The position numbers and the translations under genes are program-made. Below are positions 18,388-29,973 of a stretch of 64,000 bases of DNA, one piece after another (the first letter of the stretch is position 1; each line of letters begins with the position of its first letter). Source of the stretch: Parasponia andersonii (lineage: Eukaryota > Streptophyta > Magnoliopsida > Rosales > Cannabaceae); contig JXTB01000043.1 of the NCBI GenBank assembly GCA_002914805.1, forward strand, positions 1,258,860-1,322,859, written 5' to 3'. The notes under the pieces were generated by a model. That model had not been told where the DNA came from. It worked only from the letters and a program-made list of their open reading frames with translations, and searched no databases.

Positions 18388-19945
18388 CTTGAAATCACGA
18401 GATAACAAAATGGCAAGCCCAAGATGCGGATGATGCACCTGCCTGCTTAATATGGGTTGAGTGCTTATATGTTTCTGCATTTCTTGTGGACAGAGTGCCA
18501 GTAGTATTTGCTGAACTACCATATAAGTGTACAGTAGTTTTTGAAGAGCTTCATAAATGCCATCCAAAGAGGGCAAAGGAGACTTTAGTTGAAAAGTTTT
18601 TGTGAATTAGATTTTAGAAAGTAGGACACAAAATATGGAGCTTTTCTTGGCTACCCAGGTTGGCAGTAGCATACTTGCCTTCTCTAGTGGCAGTATCTGG
18701 TCAAAATATTTAAGAATTTTAAGAAGAAACTACCAAGAAACTCGATGGCCGTTTACAGAAGAAAAGAGAAAAAAAAAAATACATCTTATCCGTTGTGTGG
18801 GCAAAAACTCATTATTGGCCAGAGAGAAATTGTTGTGGGAAACAAATAGCCTCAATTCCTAACTCTTGCCTCAATTGTTGAGGTGTTTAAATTGTAATGG
18901 CCTGTGTTGCTCCCTGATTTGCTTGTGGATTATTTTTCTTTGTGCCTTTCTTGATTTTTCTTTTGGAAGTATCAACAGTGGATTTTGGGTTGTCGTCTTC
19001 TCTTTGCTTGAATTGTAGTCTAGATACCAAAAGATAACTCCATTTCGAAATTGGAAGAAATTTATGTTTCCCCTTGCCTTAAAATCAGCCATTGACCCCA
19101 GGAAGCACGATTATCACGTCTGTTGTCTCACTTTTTCAATACCATCAACTCCATGACATGAATGTTGTCATATTTCAATGGGTGAGTTAGATTTATCTCA
19201 ACTATAGTTAATATTACTACTGGAATGATGAGAACTCATATATGCCACGCAAATTGGTTAAAAAAGGTGAGGTCTAAAACATGAATCAATAAACATGTGG
19301 ACCTGCTAGCACTGCCATACAATCATGTGGGTTCTACATTTAGTGGCTTTAGCGCGAGTAATCTTGATATTGGATAAGGCTGTTTGGTGCAAGATAATCC
19401 TAATTTTCAGATTAATGAGAATGTTGAAGATGATGATATGATTGTCTGATATTTAGAGTAATTGTGTTTAGTTTTACACAGTAATTTTGTCTATGATTTT
19501 TTGGATGTTAGATAATTATGTTTGGATGCGCATGAAAATATGTCTAAATTAAAATTAAAAAAAATTAAATTGCTTATAAAATAATAAAATTTATTAGTAT
19601 AAAATAAAATAATTTGTTATGATTCTTAGGATGTCATATTTTTGTTTGTTTCTTTTTTTTTTTTTTTTTTAGGGTATGTTTTAGATGAGAGGTCATTTAA
19701 AATTCACATATTTTAGTAACTTTAATATGTCTCTCATTTAAGAGGAGTTGATTCTCGAGGTGATTATTTTACTTAGTGCTAAAATGGTACCAAATTTGGG
19801 GATACATTGAAATACTCATTCTGACTTAAAGATTACCCCATACCAAAAAGTCCCTATAGAGTATAGACTAGTGTTCCATTAATAATAGCGTAATTTTTAC
19901 TAATCGGCCAACTATGTAATTTTTACTAGTGGTAATTTAGCTGCG
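18388..19945. other. intergenic DNA after the NDR kinase
   Basis: Holds the kinase 3' untranslated region and then AT-rich DNA. No gene is recognised; the short ORFs near 18379-19092 have no domain signal. Confidence 0.5.
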
Positions 19946-21052
19946 GACTAGCCCATAATAGCCCATTGTGGGCCAGCCCACACGGCTAGCAATTTTCTAC
20001 ACGACACGACGATACGACTTGAAAACGATACGAAATAAACGGGTTTGGGTGACCCATTTAATTTTCGTGTCAATTTCGGGTTGACACGTGTAACACGTAT
20101 AATAAACGGGTGGATTTCGGGTCAATCCGTTTAATCCGAAAATGACTCGTGTAACCGGTTTAATTAAACGTGTCGTGTCAACACAACACTAATACGATAC
20201 ATTTATTAATATTTTAATATATTAAACGTGATTTTGATTAATTCTAAGTATATTTATAGGAGTAAAATTAAATTAAGTAGTGCATAATCATGTTAAATTA
20301 GAATAATCGTGTCAAACGGGTCATAATATAACACATGACACGTTTATTAAACGGGTTACACGTATCGTATCGTGTTACACATGTATTAATCGTGTCGTGT
20401 TCGGGTTAGGTATTATCATGTCGTGTCGTAATCGTGTCGACCCGAATACGATACGATAACACGAATTGCTAGCCCTACTGGCCCATCCATTTTAGTTCCA
20501 AAAAAAAATATTTCGTATAACTTTGAAGTTATTTTTTTATGACATCTTAAATAATTTAGATATAATTATAAATTAATTTGAGTGTTAATTAATATAAACA
20601 ATAAAAAATTATTTACTAATATTAGAAAAACTAATATGGATAGAACTAAATAATTAAGTAAACCAATAACAAAAATTTTATTTATGATTGTTTCATTAAA
20701 AATCTTACAAGTCAAATTGAATAAGATAGTACATAAACTTAGTTTAGTAAAATAATTAGTATAGAATATTTAAGATTACATAGAACAAAATAAAAAATAT
20801 ATAAAGACAAAAAATATAAAAAAAAATTAAAAAAAATAGATCATAATGGGTCAGCTTACCTTAGTCTATCACGAGCTGGTCTAGACCCAACCCATTCTAT
20901 GAACTTTATTGGGTTGAGTTGGGCCGGCCTGTGAGCCACAATATCATGGACCAGCTTTACACACAAATCACAAATAGTATACAACCTGGACTGACCCATC
21001 TATAATATCAAAACGAGTTTGGGCTGGCCCATGGCATATAGCCTAGAGTCAC
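19946..21052 (+). repeat. left arm of a long inverted repeat (foldback)
   Basis: Apart from a nested element (19984-20474), this arm is the imperfect reverse complement of 21271-21902. Matching blocks in order include GACTAGCCC, GCCCATTGTGGGCCAGCCCA, the AT-rich block with ATAAACAATAAAAAATTATT then TACTAATATTAGAAA, TATGAACTTTATTGGGTTGAG, and GAGCCACAATATCATGG. No ORF of note. Confidence 0.85.
19984..20474. mobile_element. nested non-autonomous TIR element (MITE-like), about 490 bp
   Basis: The ends are GGCTAGCAATT (19984-19994) and AATTGCTAGCC (20464-20474), a perfect 11-bp inverted pair. Internally, CACGACACGACGATACGA and TCGTGTCGACCCGAATACG continue a looser inverted relation. The interior is dense in CGTGTC and ACACGT words. 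It interrupts the left foldback arm exactly where the right arm is continuous, so it inserted later. The superfamily is uncertain (hAT is possible); I could not define the target duplication. Confidence 0.7.
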
Positions 21053-21270
21053 AAGGAAATGGACCTAATTAGTAGTATTATCGAACTAATGACTTTTTCT
21101 AGTAGTATTTCTTAAAATGACTTTTTAGTACAATTTTTTTGACTTTTCTACATTCTTTAGTGAGAGAAATAAATAGGTTTCCAAAGTTACCTTTGTGATG
21201 AAAAAAAACCCTTAAAAAGTTTTTATATATTTTTTTCAACTTTCTATTTCCAGATCTAGAGATACAACTA

Positions 21271-21902
21271 TGAGTCACGGCCTATAGGCCGTCTTAAGCC
21301 CATTTTGGTACTATAGATGGACCGACCTGATTTTTCAACTATTTGTGAGTTGGGCTGGGTTGGGCCATGATATTGTGGCTTACAGGCCAGCCTGACCCAC
21401 TAAAGTTCATAGGATGGGCTAGGCTTGGGCCAAGACTGGCTAGCCCACAATGGGCCAAGGTAGACTGGCCCATTTTGACCCATTATAGGTCGACCTATTC
21501 TTCTTTTATTTTTATTTTTTTTGTTCTTTTATTTTTTTTTTAAAAATTATTTTGTATAAGCTTAAATATTTTATACTATTTTTCCCTTACCAATGTATTG
21601 TCTCATTGAATTTAATTTATAATATTTTTAATAAAGAAGTCATAAATAAAAGTTTTGTTAATGATCTACATAATTATTTAATTTTATCTAAATTAATGTT
21701 TCTAATATTAGTAAATAGTTTTTTATTGTTTATAGTAATTATCACTTAAATTAATGTATAATTGTATATAAATTATTTAGGATTTGATAAAAAGTTAACT
21801 TTAAAGTTAAACAAAAAGTTTTTTTTTTTTTTAAACTAGAATGAGTTGGCCCATAGTGGGCTAGAATGGGCTGGCCCATAATGGGATATTAGGGGCTAGT
21901 CT
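21271..21902 (-). repeat. right arm of the long inverted repeat (foldback)
   Basis: Pairs with 19946-21052 across a spacer of about 218 bases (21053-21270). Counterparts on this strand include ATATTGTGGCTTACAGGCC, CACTAAAGTTCATAGGATGG, TTTCTAATATTAGTAAATAG, TTTTATTGTTTATAG and GGCTGGCCCATAATGGG. About 630 bases pair with about 616 bases of the left arm once the nested element is removed. GGCC-rich words continue to about 22060. Confidence 0.85.
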
Positions 21903-22503
21903 ATGGCTGGCCTAGCCCAACTCACTTCTAAGGTAGCCTACGGGCTAGGGTGGGCCACCCATTTTCTTCGGTGGACCGATCTAACCCGGCCAACGAAAAT
22001 AATGGGTTGAGCTGGCCTAATCTGCAGCCCACAATGGGCCTTCTTAAATTAGGTCAGGTCAAGTTGGGTAGCTTATTATTATATCTCTGTCTAGATTTGG
22101 ATAAATTGATATCCAAAACAGTTGTAATCTAACTTAGTTACCATTTTTTTAACGTGATTACTAATTCAATGACTATTTTGAAATAGTCACCGATTCAGAA
22201 ATTATTTCGAATGTTATTATTATTTTTTGAATAATAAATTCTTACAATTTCTTAATGAAAATGGAGTAGAATCAAACCAAGGAAAAAATAAATAGAGAGT
22301 GAAAATTGCGTTTATAGAGCTTAAACACTTAAAAATTGCTTATTATAGGCAAATGTTTCATTTGTACTTTTTTTTTTTCTCTCTTGCATTCTCTCTCATC
22401 TCTCCTTCATGTGTGTTGTTAGAATGGTGTTTTTGTTAATTAATTAGTTGGGGCAATAAAAGTGGTCTTAGAAAAGTTATTTTAAGAAAGAGCTCTAAAT
22501 AAG

Positions 22504-23018
22504 TTAAAGATAATTACATTTTTATGTCTTGTATTTTGATTGTTTATTCAGTTTATACTTTATATTTTGATTATTATCTACACTGACTTTCAGATTTAGA
22601 ACTCGTAACAAATTTATACGCTCTCTAGGTTAAACACCAATTTTGACTATTATGTTTACCAAAATACTCTTTAAAGTTTAAATGTACAATTTAAATAAGT
22701 TCAAATTTAAAAATTGTTGATAAATATGTCTATACATAATATTTAATATTTATAGATTTTTCTATTTTAATTTTAAAATATTTTTTGTCTATTAATTTTT
22801 AATTAGTTTTGAATTTAAATTAAGTATTAAAATATACATCCTTAAAGTTTAAAAGGGGCATTTTGGTAAAATCAATAGTCAAATTAGTGTTTGACCTAGA
22901 GAGGGTATAAATTTGTTACAAATTTCGAATCTAAAGATCAATATTGATAATAACATAAACACAAGATGTAAATTGAACAGATAATTAAAACTTAAGGTAT
23001 AAAAATGTAATTAACTCA
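22504..23018. mobile_element. foldback/MITE-like element with arms of about 180 bp
   Basis: The left end (GTTAAAGATAATTACATTTTTATG) and right end (reverse complement GAGTTAATTACATTTTTATACC) pair. The pairing continues inward through AACAAATTTATACGCTCTCT / ACAAATTTATACCCTCTCT, then AGGTTAAACACCAATTTTGAC / AGGTCAAACACTAATTTGAC, and TTACCAAAATACTC / TTACCAAAATGCCC. The centre (about 22690-22840) is AT-rich. No ORF; no clear target duplication seen. Confidence 0.7.
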
Positions 23019-25165
23019 AAAAATTATTGAGTATTTATAAGAAATGTCTTTTTTTTCTCGATCAATTAAAAAAAGGTTACATCTATTTAATAAATGGTCA
23101 TTTTAAAATTTTATCCTATTTTTCAGTTGATCCATTTTTTAAAAAATAAATCAATTTTGTTTTAAGAAAAATACCAAATGAATCAATATATTTTGATATA
23201 TTAAATATCAAAAGCGGTTATATTTTATAATATTTGAAAAAAAACCATTTTTCAAACAATAATCCAAAATTAAGCCATTAGACTTAAAAGCCCAAAATTA
23301 TTTTCTTCGAAAATACAACTAATAAGCTCCATTTCCTTTGATATTTCCATTATTAAAGCTTCTAGCACGGTCTCTATCTCACTCCAAAGTTTCATTTCCC
23401 TATTAGGCTATTAGCTATAAAGTCACATTAATAGCTTTGATACGGAGTATGGACAACTTATTTGTGAAATATCTTTGGTTGCCATTTAGATTGTCCGCTA
23501 CAACATTTAATTTGTGATATACTTCTTAATTAAAAATAAAAGCAAACCCTTCTTCAACAATTTTTTAACATTAAATCTCATGCCACGTTTTGGTCAAACA
23601 TCAAAGTTACTATCCTCATTAGCTATATATTTTGGTTACAATATAATTTGCGATGTTGTTCATTTACATTAGCATAGCAAAGAGAAACTTTTTCAAGGGA
23701 ATATCACCAACTTCTACTACGAGTCCCACGGTTTCACAAACACAAGTCAAACTATTTTTCGTGTGCAATAAAAATTTTAGCCTCAATGAAAAAAATTAAA
23801 TAAATGAATACGTCAGCCATAAAGTTCGTAACTTTTTTTAAAAGGGAAAAGAAGATATGATGATAATGATCTCAATAATAATGATCAATAATGATAGTAA
23901 ATAATGTTTCTCCCTTTTTAGAAACTCCACATTTTTGGGTTTTAAGTTATAAGTTATATTTATTGTTATTCTTTTTTTTTTTTTTTTTTTAAAAAGTAGT
24001 AAGTTATACCGTAAATATGAGAGCTCTCTCTCCCTCTCTCTCTCTCTCTTCAACTACTGAATTGGATTTAAGAACATAAGTAGGAGTATAAATATAAAAT
24101 ATTCCTGCTTCAAAAATATGCATATTTATAAAATATTCCTCTAAATTATTTGTACTTTTCTTATCTCAGTCATGACCACGTGGAAGATTGATCAGTAATG
24201 CGTAGGAGCTTAGAGAAAAAATTACATAAAACGAGCAAATAAGAATTGATGCAAAGTAGCCTCCTTGTATACATTTTCAACATCTTTGGAATTTGCATAC
24301 TCATATTACGAAGAAGGGAAAATTTAAATTATTTAAGAACTTAAAGATAATAAGTAGGGTTTCCTAAATAATAATAATAAATAGGGATAATTTTTAATTT
24401 TTCTATAAAAACTAATTTAATTTTTTATTTTTTTAAATTAATACTTAATATTTAAAATTTATGAGAATGTGTTCCGATCGAGTAAAAAGACTAAAGTGCC
24501 TCTCATTAATATATTAAAAATATTTAAACAGCAATTACATATAACTGCTCGAAACATTTTTAATTGCTTAATGAGGAGCAAATCGGTTTTTTACTGCTAA
24601 AATCACATAATTAGCCAACGTAGGACATAAAATTGCAAAAATTTAAAATAGAAGAGTATTAGATTATGTTTTCTTCTGTCATTATTCCTAATAAATATGT
24701 CAAAGTCAAACCAACTAATTTAGAAATGTTAAAATCCACTTCAGCAGTAAATCCATGGACATTAATTAGAATCGTTTAGTAAATGCCTAATCCAAGTAAT
24801 ATTAATGTGGACTCTTACTATTTATATATATTTTTCTAAACCTCAAACCAAGGATGGGATGCTCTGCTCCTCGTGTGTCATAATAAATTTCTCTAAAGCA
24901 TTTTTGAAAAATGCTGATATAAACTTGAGATTTGAATAAGTTATCAAAAGAAAAAAAAAATAACATAACATCTCAATCTAGTAAGATGAAACCCATTTGA
25001 AAATAAATTAGATTTTGGGTTCTAATTCTGAGAAACTCCATTCTTACCAATCCATATAAAGTCTAACAAAATCTACACTTATCCCAGAATGAAAGAAAAG
25101 CCCCTCGGAGAGTCGTAAACACTGGACAAGTGTGGATTAGAGAACGAAAAAGGAATGAACATTAG
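23019..25165. other. AT-rich intergenic DNA upstream of the PP2C gene
   Basis: No coding region is recognised. It contains poly-A/T tracts, a CT microsatellite near 24024-24050 and one perfect G-box (24176-24183). Confidence 0.5.
24176..24183 (+). promoter_or_regulatory. G-box / ABRE-type motif
   Basis: CCACGTGG is a perfect palindrome with the CACGTG core bound by bZIP (ABF) and bHLH factors. It lies about 2.2 kb before the PP2C start codon. Clade A PP2C genes are ABA-induced in Arabidopsis, so an ABRE role is plausible but inferred; the distance is large. Confidence 0.35.
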
Positions 25166-25637
25166 ATGGGTGGAGATGCTTTAAGATGCTCTTCTAGATT
25201 TGACATGTGTCCATCTCATTCTCACTCTACAAACAGACTCTCTCTCTCTTGTCTTTTCCTTTTCTTTTTTTTTTTTGGCTATTTTTTTAATATTTTCCCA
25301 TCCACTCTCTTTCTTGCTATTCCAAGTCTCAACCGGGCAGCCAGATTTATCTTTCTAAATAAGAATCATAAAGAACCGGAAAAAAAAAAAAGTCATCTTG
25401 ATTTAGTTGTTATAATTAAACAGTAAGCATTTTCCTCATTTCTTGTTTGTTGAGAGTATTCCTTTCTTTCATGGATTTCTAATGTTAAAAAAGAACGTCT
25501 TTGGAAGAAGGAAATTAACTAAAGTGAAGACTCCACAGTTGACAAAATTTGGTAGTAGTGAGTGCCTCTTCTTTTTTTTTTTTCATTGTTCTTTTCTTTT
25601 CTTTCTTTTTCGAGATCAATAATTGTGATAAATTATT

Positions 25638-25653
25638 TGTGTGTGTGTGTGTG

Positions 25654-25688
<35 letters not shown>
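25638..25688 (+). repeat. compound GT/GA microsatellite in the PP2C leader or promoter
   Basis: A (GT)n tract to about 25654 is followed by (GA)n from about 25657. It lies upstream of an acceptor-like site (CTTGCTGTAG ending 25980, after a pyrimidine-rich stretch), so the leader probably carries an intron. I could not settle on a donor. Confidence 0.75.
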
Positions 25689-25689
<1 letters not shown>

Positions 25690-25983
25690 AGAGAGTTCAA
25701 TTACAAGAGGCTTAGATGGGTTGCCTTAGATCCAGGGAACTGAGGGAAAAAAAGGGTGCTTTCTTTTGTAGGGTTTTTCCTGTGATTCTTGGGACTGTAC
25801 CTTTCCTGGCTACTTTCTCATGATCCGTTGTCATATTTCTTTCTTGTGTTTAGAGATAAGGTGTTGGTTCAAGTTTTAATTGGTTTGTGATTTTGTGTGT
25901 GCGTGTTATATATACATATAGATAATATATATTTGTTTCATGATTTTAAAGTTGTTTTTTCTGGTTGCTTCTTGCTGTAGCTG

Positions 25984-26427
25984 ATGGAGTTGGATAAAGA
26001 AGAGTCTAGAGAAGAAGAAGTTGACAGGGCTTAAAAGGGTGTCTATTTTTTTCTATTTCTGGTTAAAGTTTCACGAAAATGGAAGTTGGGATCCATTGTT
26101 GTTGACCAGATCTGATTACCCATTTCGTTTTCACCACCTTTTAGCTCATCCATACATTCGAAAACCCTCAACTTTGTTGCTTCATACTCTTTTTAAGTCT
26201 TAATTGAGCTGATTAGGTATGGAAATTGGTCCGTTGAAACCCACCATTCACATTCCAGGGTCATTCTTAAAGGGGGTAAGGGGTCATACTTTAGTTGAAA
26301 AATGACAGGTTGTGTGGTTTTGGAGGGATTGGGGGGTAACATTTTGTACTACCTGGATAAGGATTTTGATGGAGGAGATGTCTCCGGCGGTTGCGGTGCC
26401 ATTTGGGGTAGGCAATTCAGTCTGTGA
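25984..26427 (+). promoter_or_regulatory. cluster of four upstream ORFs before the PP2C start
   Basis: Downstream of the acceptor-like site at 25979-25980 there are four AUG-initiated short ORFs: 25984-26034 (16 codons plus stop), 26079-26105, 26219-26305 and 26302-26427. The third and fourth share ATGA (stop TGA 26303-26305, start ATG 26302-26304). The fourth runs out of frame over the main start (26369) and ends 56 bases inside the coding sequence. Its ATG has A at -3, while the main ATG has T at -3 and G at +4. If retained in the mature mRNA this would reduce translation of the phosphatase. Confidence 0.5.
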
Positions 26428-28859
26428 TAACCCAACCATAGCTACTAACCATATGGATATCACAAGACTTAAGCTAATGACAGACACGGCTGGCTTGTTA
26501 TCTGATTCTGTGCCTAAGAATTCTACAGACAGGCTAGCGGGTAGTGAAGAGGACTGTGATTGTGGTGCTCTCGATGATGAAGTAAAGGTTGTAGCGGGTT
26601 CGGTTCAAAAAGAGGATAGGGGAGGGCAATCTTCTTTGTCGGATATGATATCTCAAAATAAAAGCAGTTGGGTTTCTGGTGATGATTCTTTAGCACGCGA
26701 AAGTGAAGAAGAAGATTGTTTATCAGTGGAAGGTGATCAGATTCTTGATGGCTCAGTGGCGAGCGAGAGCAGTAGCATAGAGGATTTTTTTGGTTTCGAT
26801 GCTATTTCTGAAGTGGGAACATTAAATTCTGTAGACATTGAGAAAAGCATATGCAGTGTTGATGTTGTTGCAAAGATCACAAGGTTGGGGGAGTCAAATG
26901 GTGATGCTGATATAGTAAATGATCCCCTTGCTGTCGCAGTCAGCCTTGAGGAAGAAATTGGTGATGGGTCTCACTCAAAACCATCAGAAGTTGTTCGTCA
27001 GCTGCCTGTGGAAAAAGGGGTAGTGGCCCGCAGTGTCTTTGAGGTGGATTATGTGCCCCTTTGGGGATTTATGTCTGTTTGTGGTCGAAGACCTGAGATG
27101 GAAGATGCACTTGCAACTGTACCTCGTTTTCTAAAAATTCCTATCCAAATGCTGGTTGATGATCGGGTAATTGATGGCATGAGCAAGTATTTGACTCATC
27201 AGACTGTTCATTTCTTTGGTGTATATGACGGTCATGGAGGCTCTCAGGTACCATCTCTCTTATTTCCCGCTGGATTTGTCTCTTAGTTATTTTCTGACTG
27301 CCTTATTTAAATAATGTATTTTTTGGTCTAACTCTCTGTCATGCATTGGCTTTTCCCTATTCAGGTTGCAAACTATTGTCGTGACCGTATCCATTTGGCT
27401 TTGGCTGAGGAGATAGAGTCTGTTAAAGAAGGCATGATTGACGGTAGTATTAAGGATAATTGCCAAGAGCAGTGGAGAAAGGCATTCACGAATTGTTTTC
27501 TTAAGGTTGATACTGAAGTTGGAGGACAAGGTAGTCTTGACCCTATTGCCCCAGAAACTGCTGGGTCAACTGCTGTTGTTGCCATTGTTTGCTCATCTCA
27601 TATCACAGTGGCTAACTGTGGTGATTCAAGAGCAGTTCTTTGTCGTGGGAAAGAAGCTATTGCATTGTCAGTGGATCATAAAGTAAGGCATCTTTGATTT
27701 ATAATTCTTGTCACATCTCATGTCTAAATGTAGAATTTATCTCCTTGTGCTTTATTTGGTATATAACTAACTAATTATGAGAATATGTTTTCAGCCAAAC
27801 AGGGAAGATGAATATGCTAGGATTGAAGCAGCTGGGGGCAAGGTAATACAATGGAATGGACATCGTGTTTTCGGCGTTCTGGCAATGTCAAGATCAATTG
27901 GTGCGCACTTCACCCTAGTTTCTTTCTTTCATTCTCACTTACTTGGTTTTGATTACCTTAGGTTTCAACGTAGTTTTTAGATGTATGTCTGCATCTGGGT
28001 TTTGTCTGGTACACTCAAGTCTTAATTAGAATATGTAGTCACCATCAAAATGTTTACATTGGGAAGGGAAGGACTTATGTTTCTTTTAAGTTAATAATCT
28101 TTTGCTCTCTTGTCATCTCTGGATATAAATTCGTGGCCATGGATTTTCAGTTAGCCAATTTTCTGTTGTAAAACAACCTTCGTGTAATACGGTTTTGATT
28201 TGTAATAAGTGCCTGCTTTGTAATGACAAACAGTGTATCGTGTATAGCATGAAATCCGGATCCTATCATGGTGATCTGTCGTTGAATTTAAGTGTTTCAG
28301 CACGATGAGGTTCAATGGTCATGTTGAGTGATAGTTGCTTATTTAGTTCTCCTATGCTTCTTAATTTCGGTAGAGTCCTTTGGAAAATAAATTTCACACT
28401 ACAGGAAGACGAGAACTTGTGCACATTAATGTTTCTAACATCTGATAGCTTGTGGAAACCTTCTGGCATCAGGCACAAAAAAGAAATGAATTCCTGTAGT
28501 ACTTAATGTTTTTGTGACTTGCAGGTGATAGATACTTGAAACCATGGATCATTCCAGAACCAGAAGTGATGTTTCTTCCACGGGCAAAAGACGATGATTG
28601 CCTAATTCTGGCCAGTGACGGTTTATGGGATGTCATGACGAATGAAGAAGTATGTGACCTTGCTCGGAGGCGAATACTTCTCTGGCACAAAAAGAATGGC
28701 GTTACACTTCCCTCGGAGAGGGGAGAGGGAATCGATCCTGCAGCTCAAGCAGCGGCAGAGTTTCTCTCGAACCGTGCTCTTCAGAAAGGAAGCAAGGACA
28801 ACATCACGGTGATCGTTGTCGATCTGAAATCTCAAAGAAAGTTTAAAACCAAAACATGA
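26369..28859 (+). CDS. HAB1: clade A protein phosphatase 2C, HAB1/HAB2-like
   Basis: Four exons: 26369-27247, 27365-27682, 27795-27900, 28525-28859, joining in phase to 545 codons. I chose the start that gives [10 protein letters not shown], matching the HAB1 N-terminus; the frame is open further upstream but has no earlier ATG. Residues 1-228 form an acidic Ser-rich extension. The PP2C domain begins at [16 protein letters not shown]; metal ligands sit in DGHGG (287-291), DGLWD (466-470) and Asp526 in KDNIT. Trp419 in [12 protein letters not shown] is the Trp lock that inserts into the ABA-bound PYR/PYL receptor. By family knowledge, these enzymes dephosphorylate SnRK2 kinases and block ABA signalling until receptors inhibit them. 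HAB1 and HAB2 are not separable by eye; the symbol denotes the clade. Confidence 0.93.
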
Positions 28860-29973
28860 TGGTTCCTGACTTCCCGATGTAAACTTCGTATAATCTTCGT
28901 ATAATCGGATGTAGTTTTGCCCATTTGGTTTTTCACAAGGGCTTCATTGCCTAATGAGAATAGCAGCCTCTGTTGTACTATATAGAACATCCCCCATTCT
29001 AGAATTTTCACTGGTTGTAACTGTCTCATTCTCCGCCGTGCCCAGTTGCTGCAGGCTGTGTAAATCTTAGATGCTTTGTTGTAGGAATAGATGGTAGAGA
29101 CAGTATGACTCATTTCACATGGTTGGCAAATTGTATTCATTATGCCTCCGAGTTAAACGGCTCTGTGGGGTGTTTACTTGGTATTATTTCAGCCACGTGA
29201 TGCTTATAAAAGTAGCAAATTTAGAAATTAGAATTATTAGTTCCTGTTCGTTAAGGCTCCCTTTTAAATCTTCTTTTCAAGAGTTTTGGCATCTGGTTTC
29301 TTTTGTCAGAATATTCTGCTTGTAGCAATCTTCACGTCGTCAATGCAGGCGGTTGTGCGACTGGACTGGGCAGTTGTGTAATGGACCGGTAGTAGACATC
29401 TTGGTCGGAACAACAGTGGCAGCGATGCCAGTCTTTTTAGGTATGTGCCCCAAAATAAACTCAAGATGAGAATCATATGGTGCTTGTAATTACATTTCTT
29501 GAGGTTATGCTGCAACCACAACTGTAGAATATTCATAGATTTGTTTTTCTAATTGTGGACCCTTACGCCGAAGTAGAATAACGCTATATGATGTTCATGT
29601 TATGGAGGCGATACGTGTTTACAAAACATGGTATTGGTTTAATTTTATTTTATTCGATTGAGAATAAAAATAGCGTGTAGCAGCACGATAAACTATTTTG
29701 GTCTTGTGGTCAAATTATCTGCCGGAAAACATAAAACACAAACACAAACACATTGCCCATCAAGTACCGACGGTAACATAAATTGGAACATACGACTAAA
29801 GGTGGTGGAAAACTACTGATGTTTAAGCTTTCGCCTTCATTCAGGAAGACATGCACAAATTAACAAATGTGATCCTGGGATTTTGACTCTTTAACACACG
29901 GAAAAACTAGTAGCTTATGACGCTTTCTTATTGGTTGAAGACACTTATTCTTTTCGAGTCCTAAGATTTCAGC
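28860..29973. other. convergent intergenic space between PP2C and APM1 copy A
   Basis: Holds the 3' untranslated regions of two genes facing each other, PP2C (+) ending 28859 and APM1 copy A (-) ending 29974. No further gene recognised. Confidence 0.6.
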
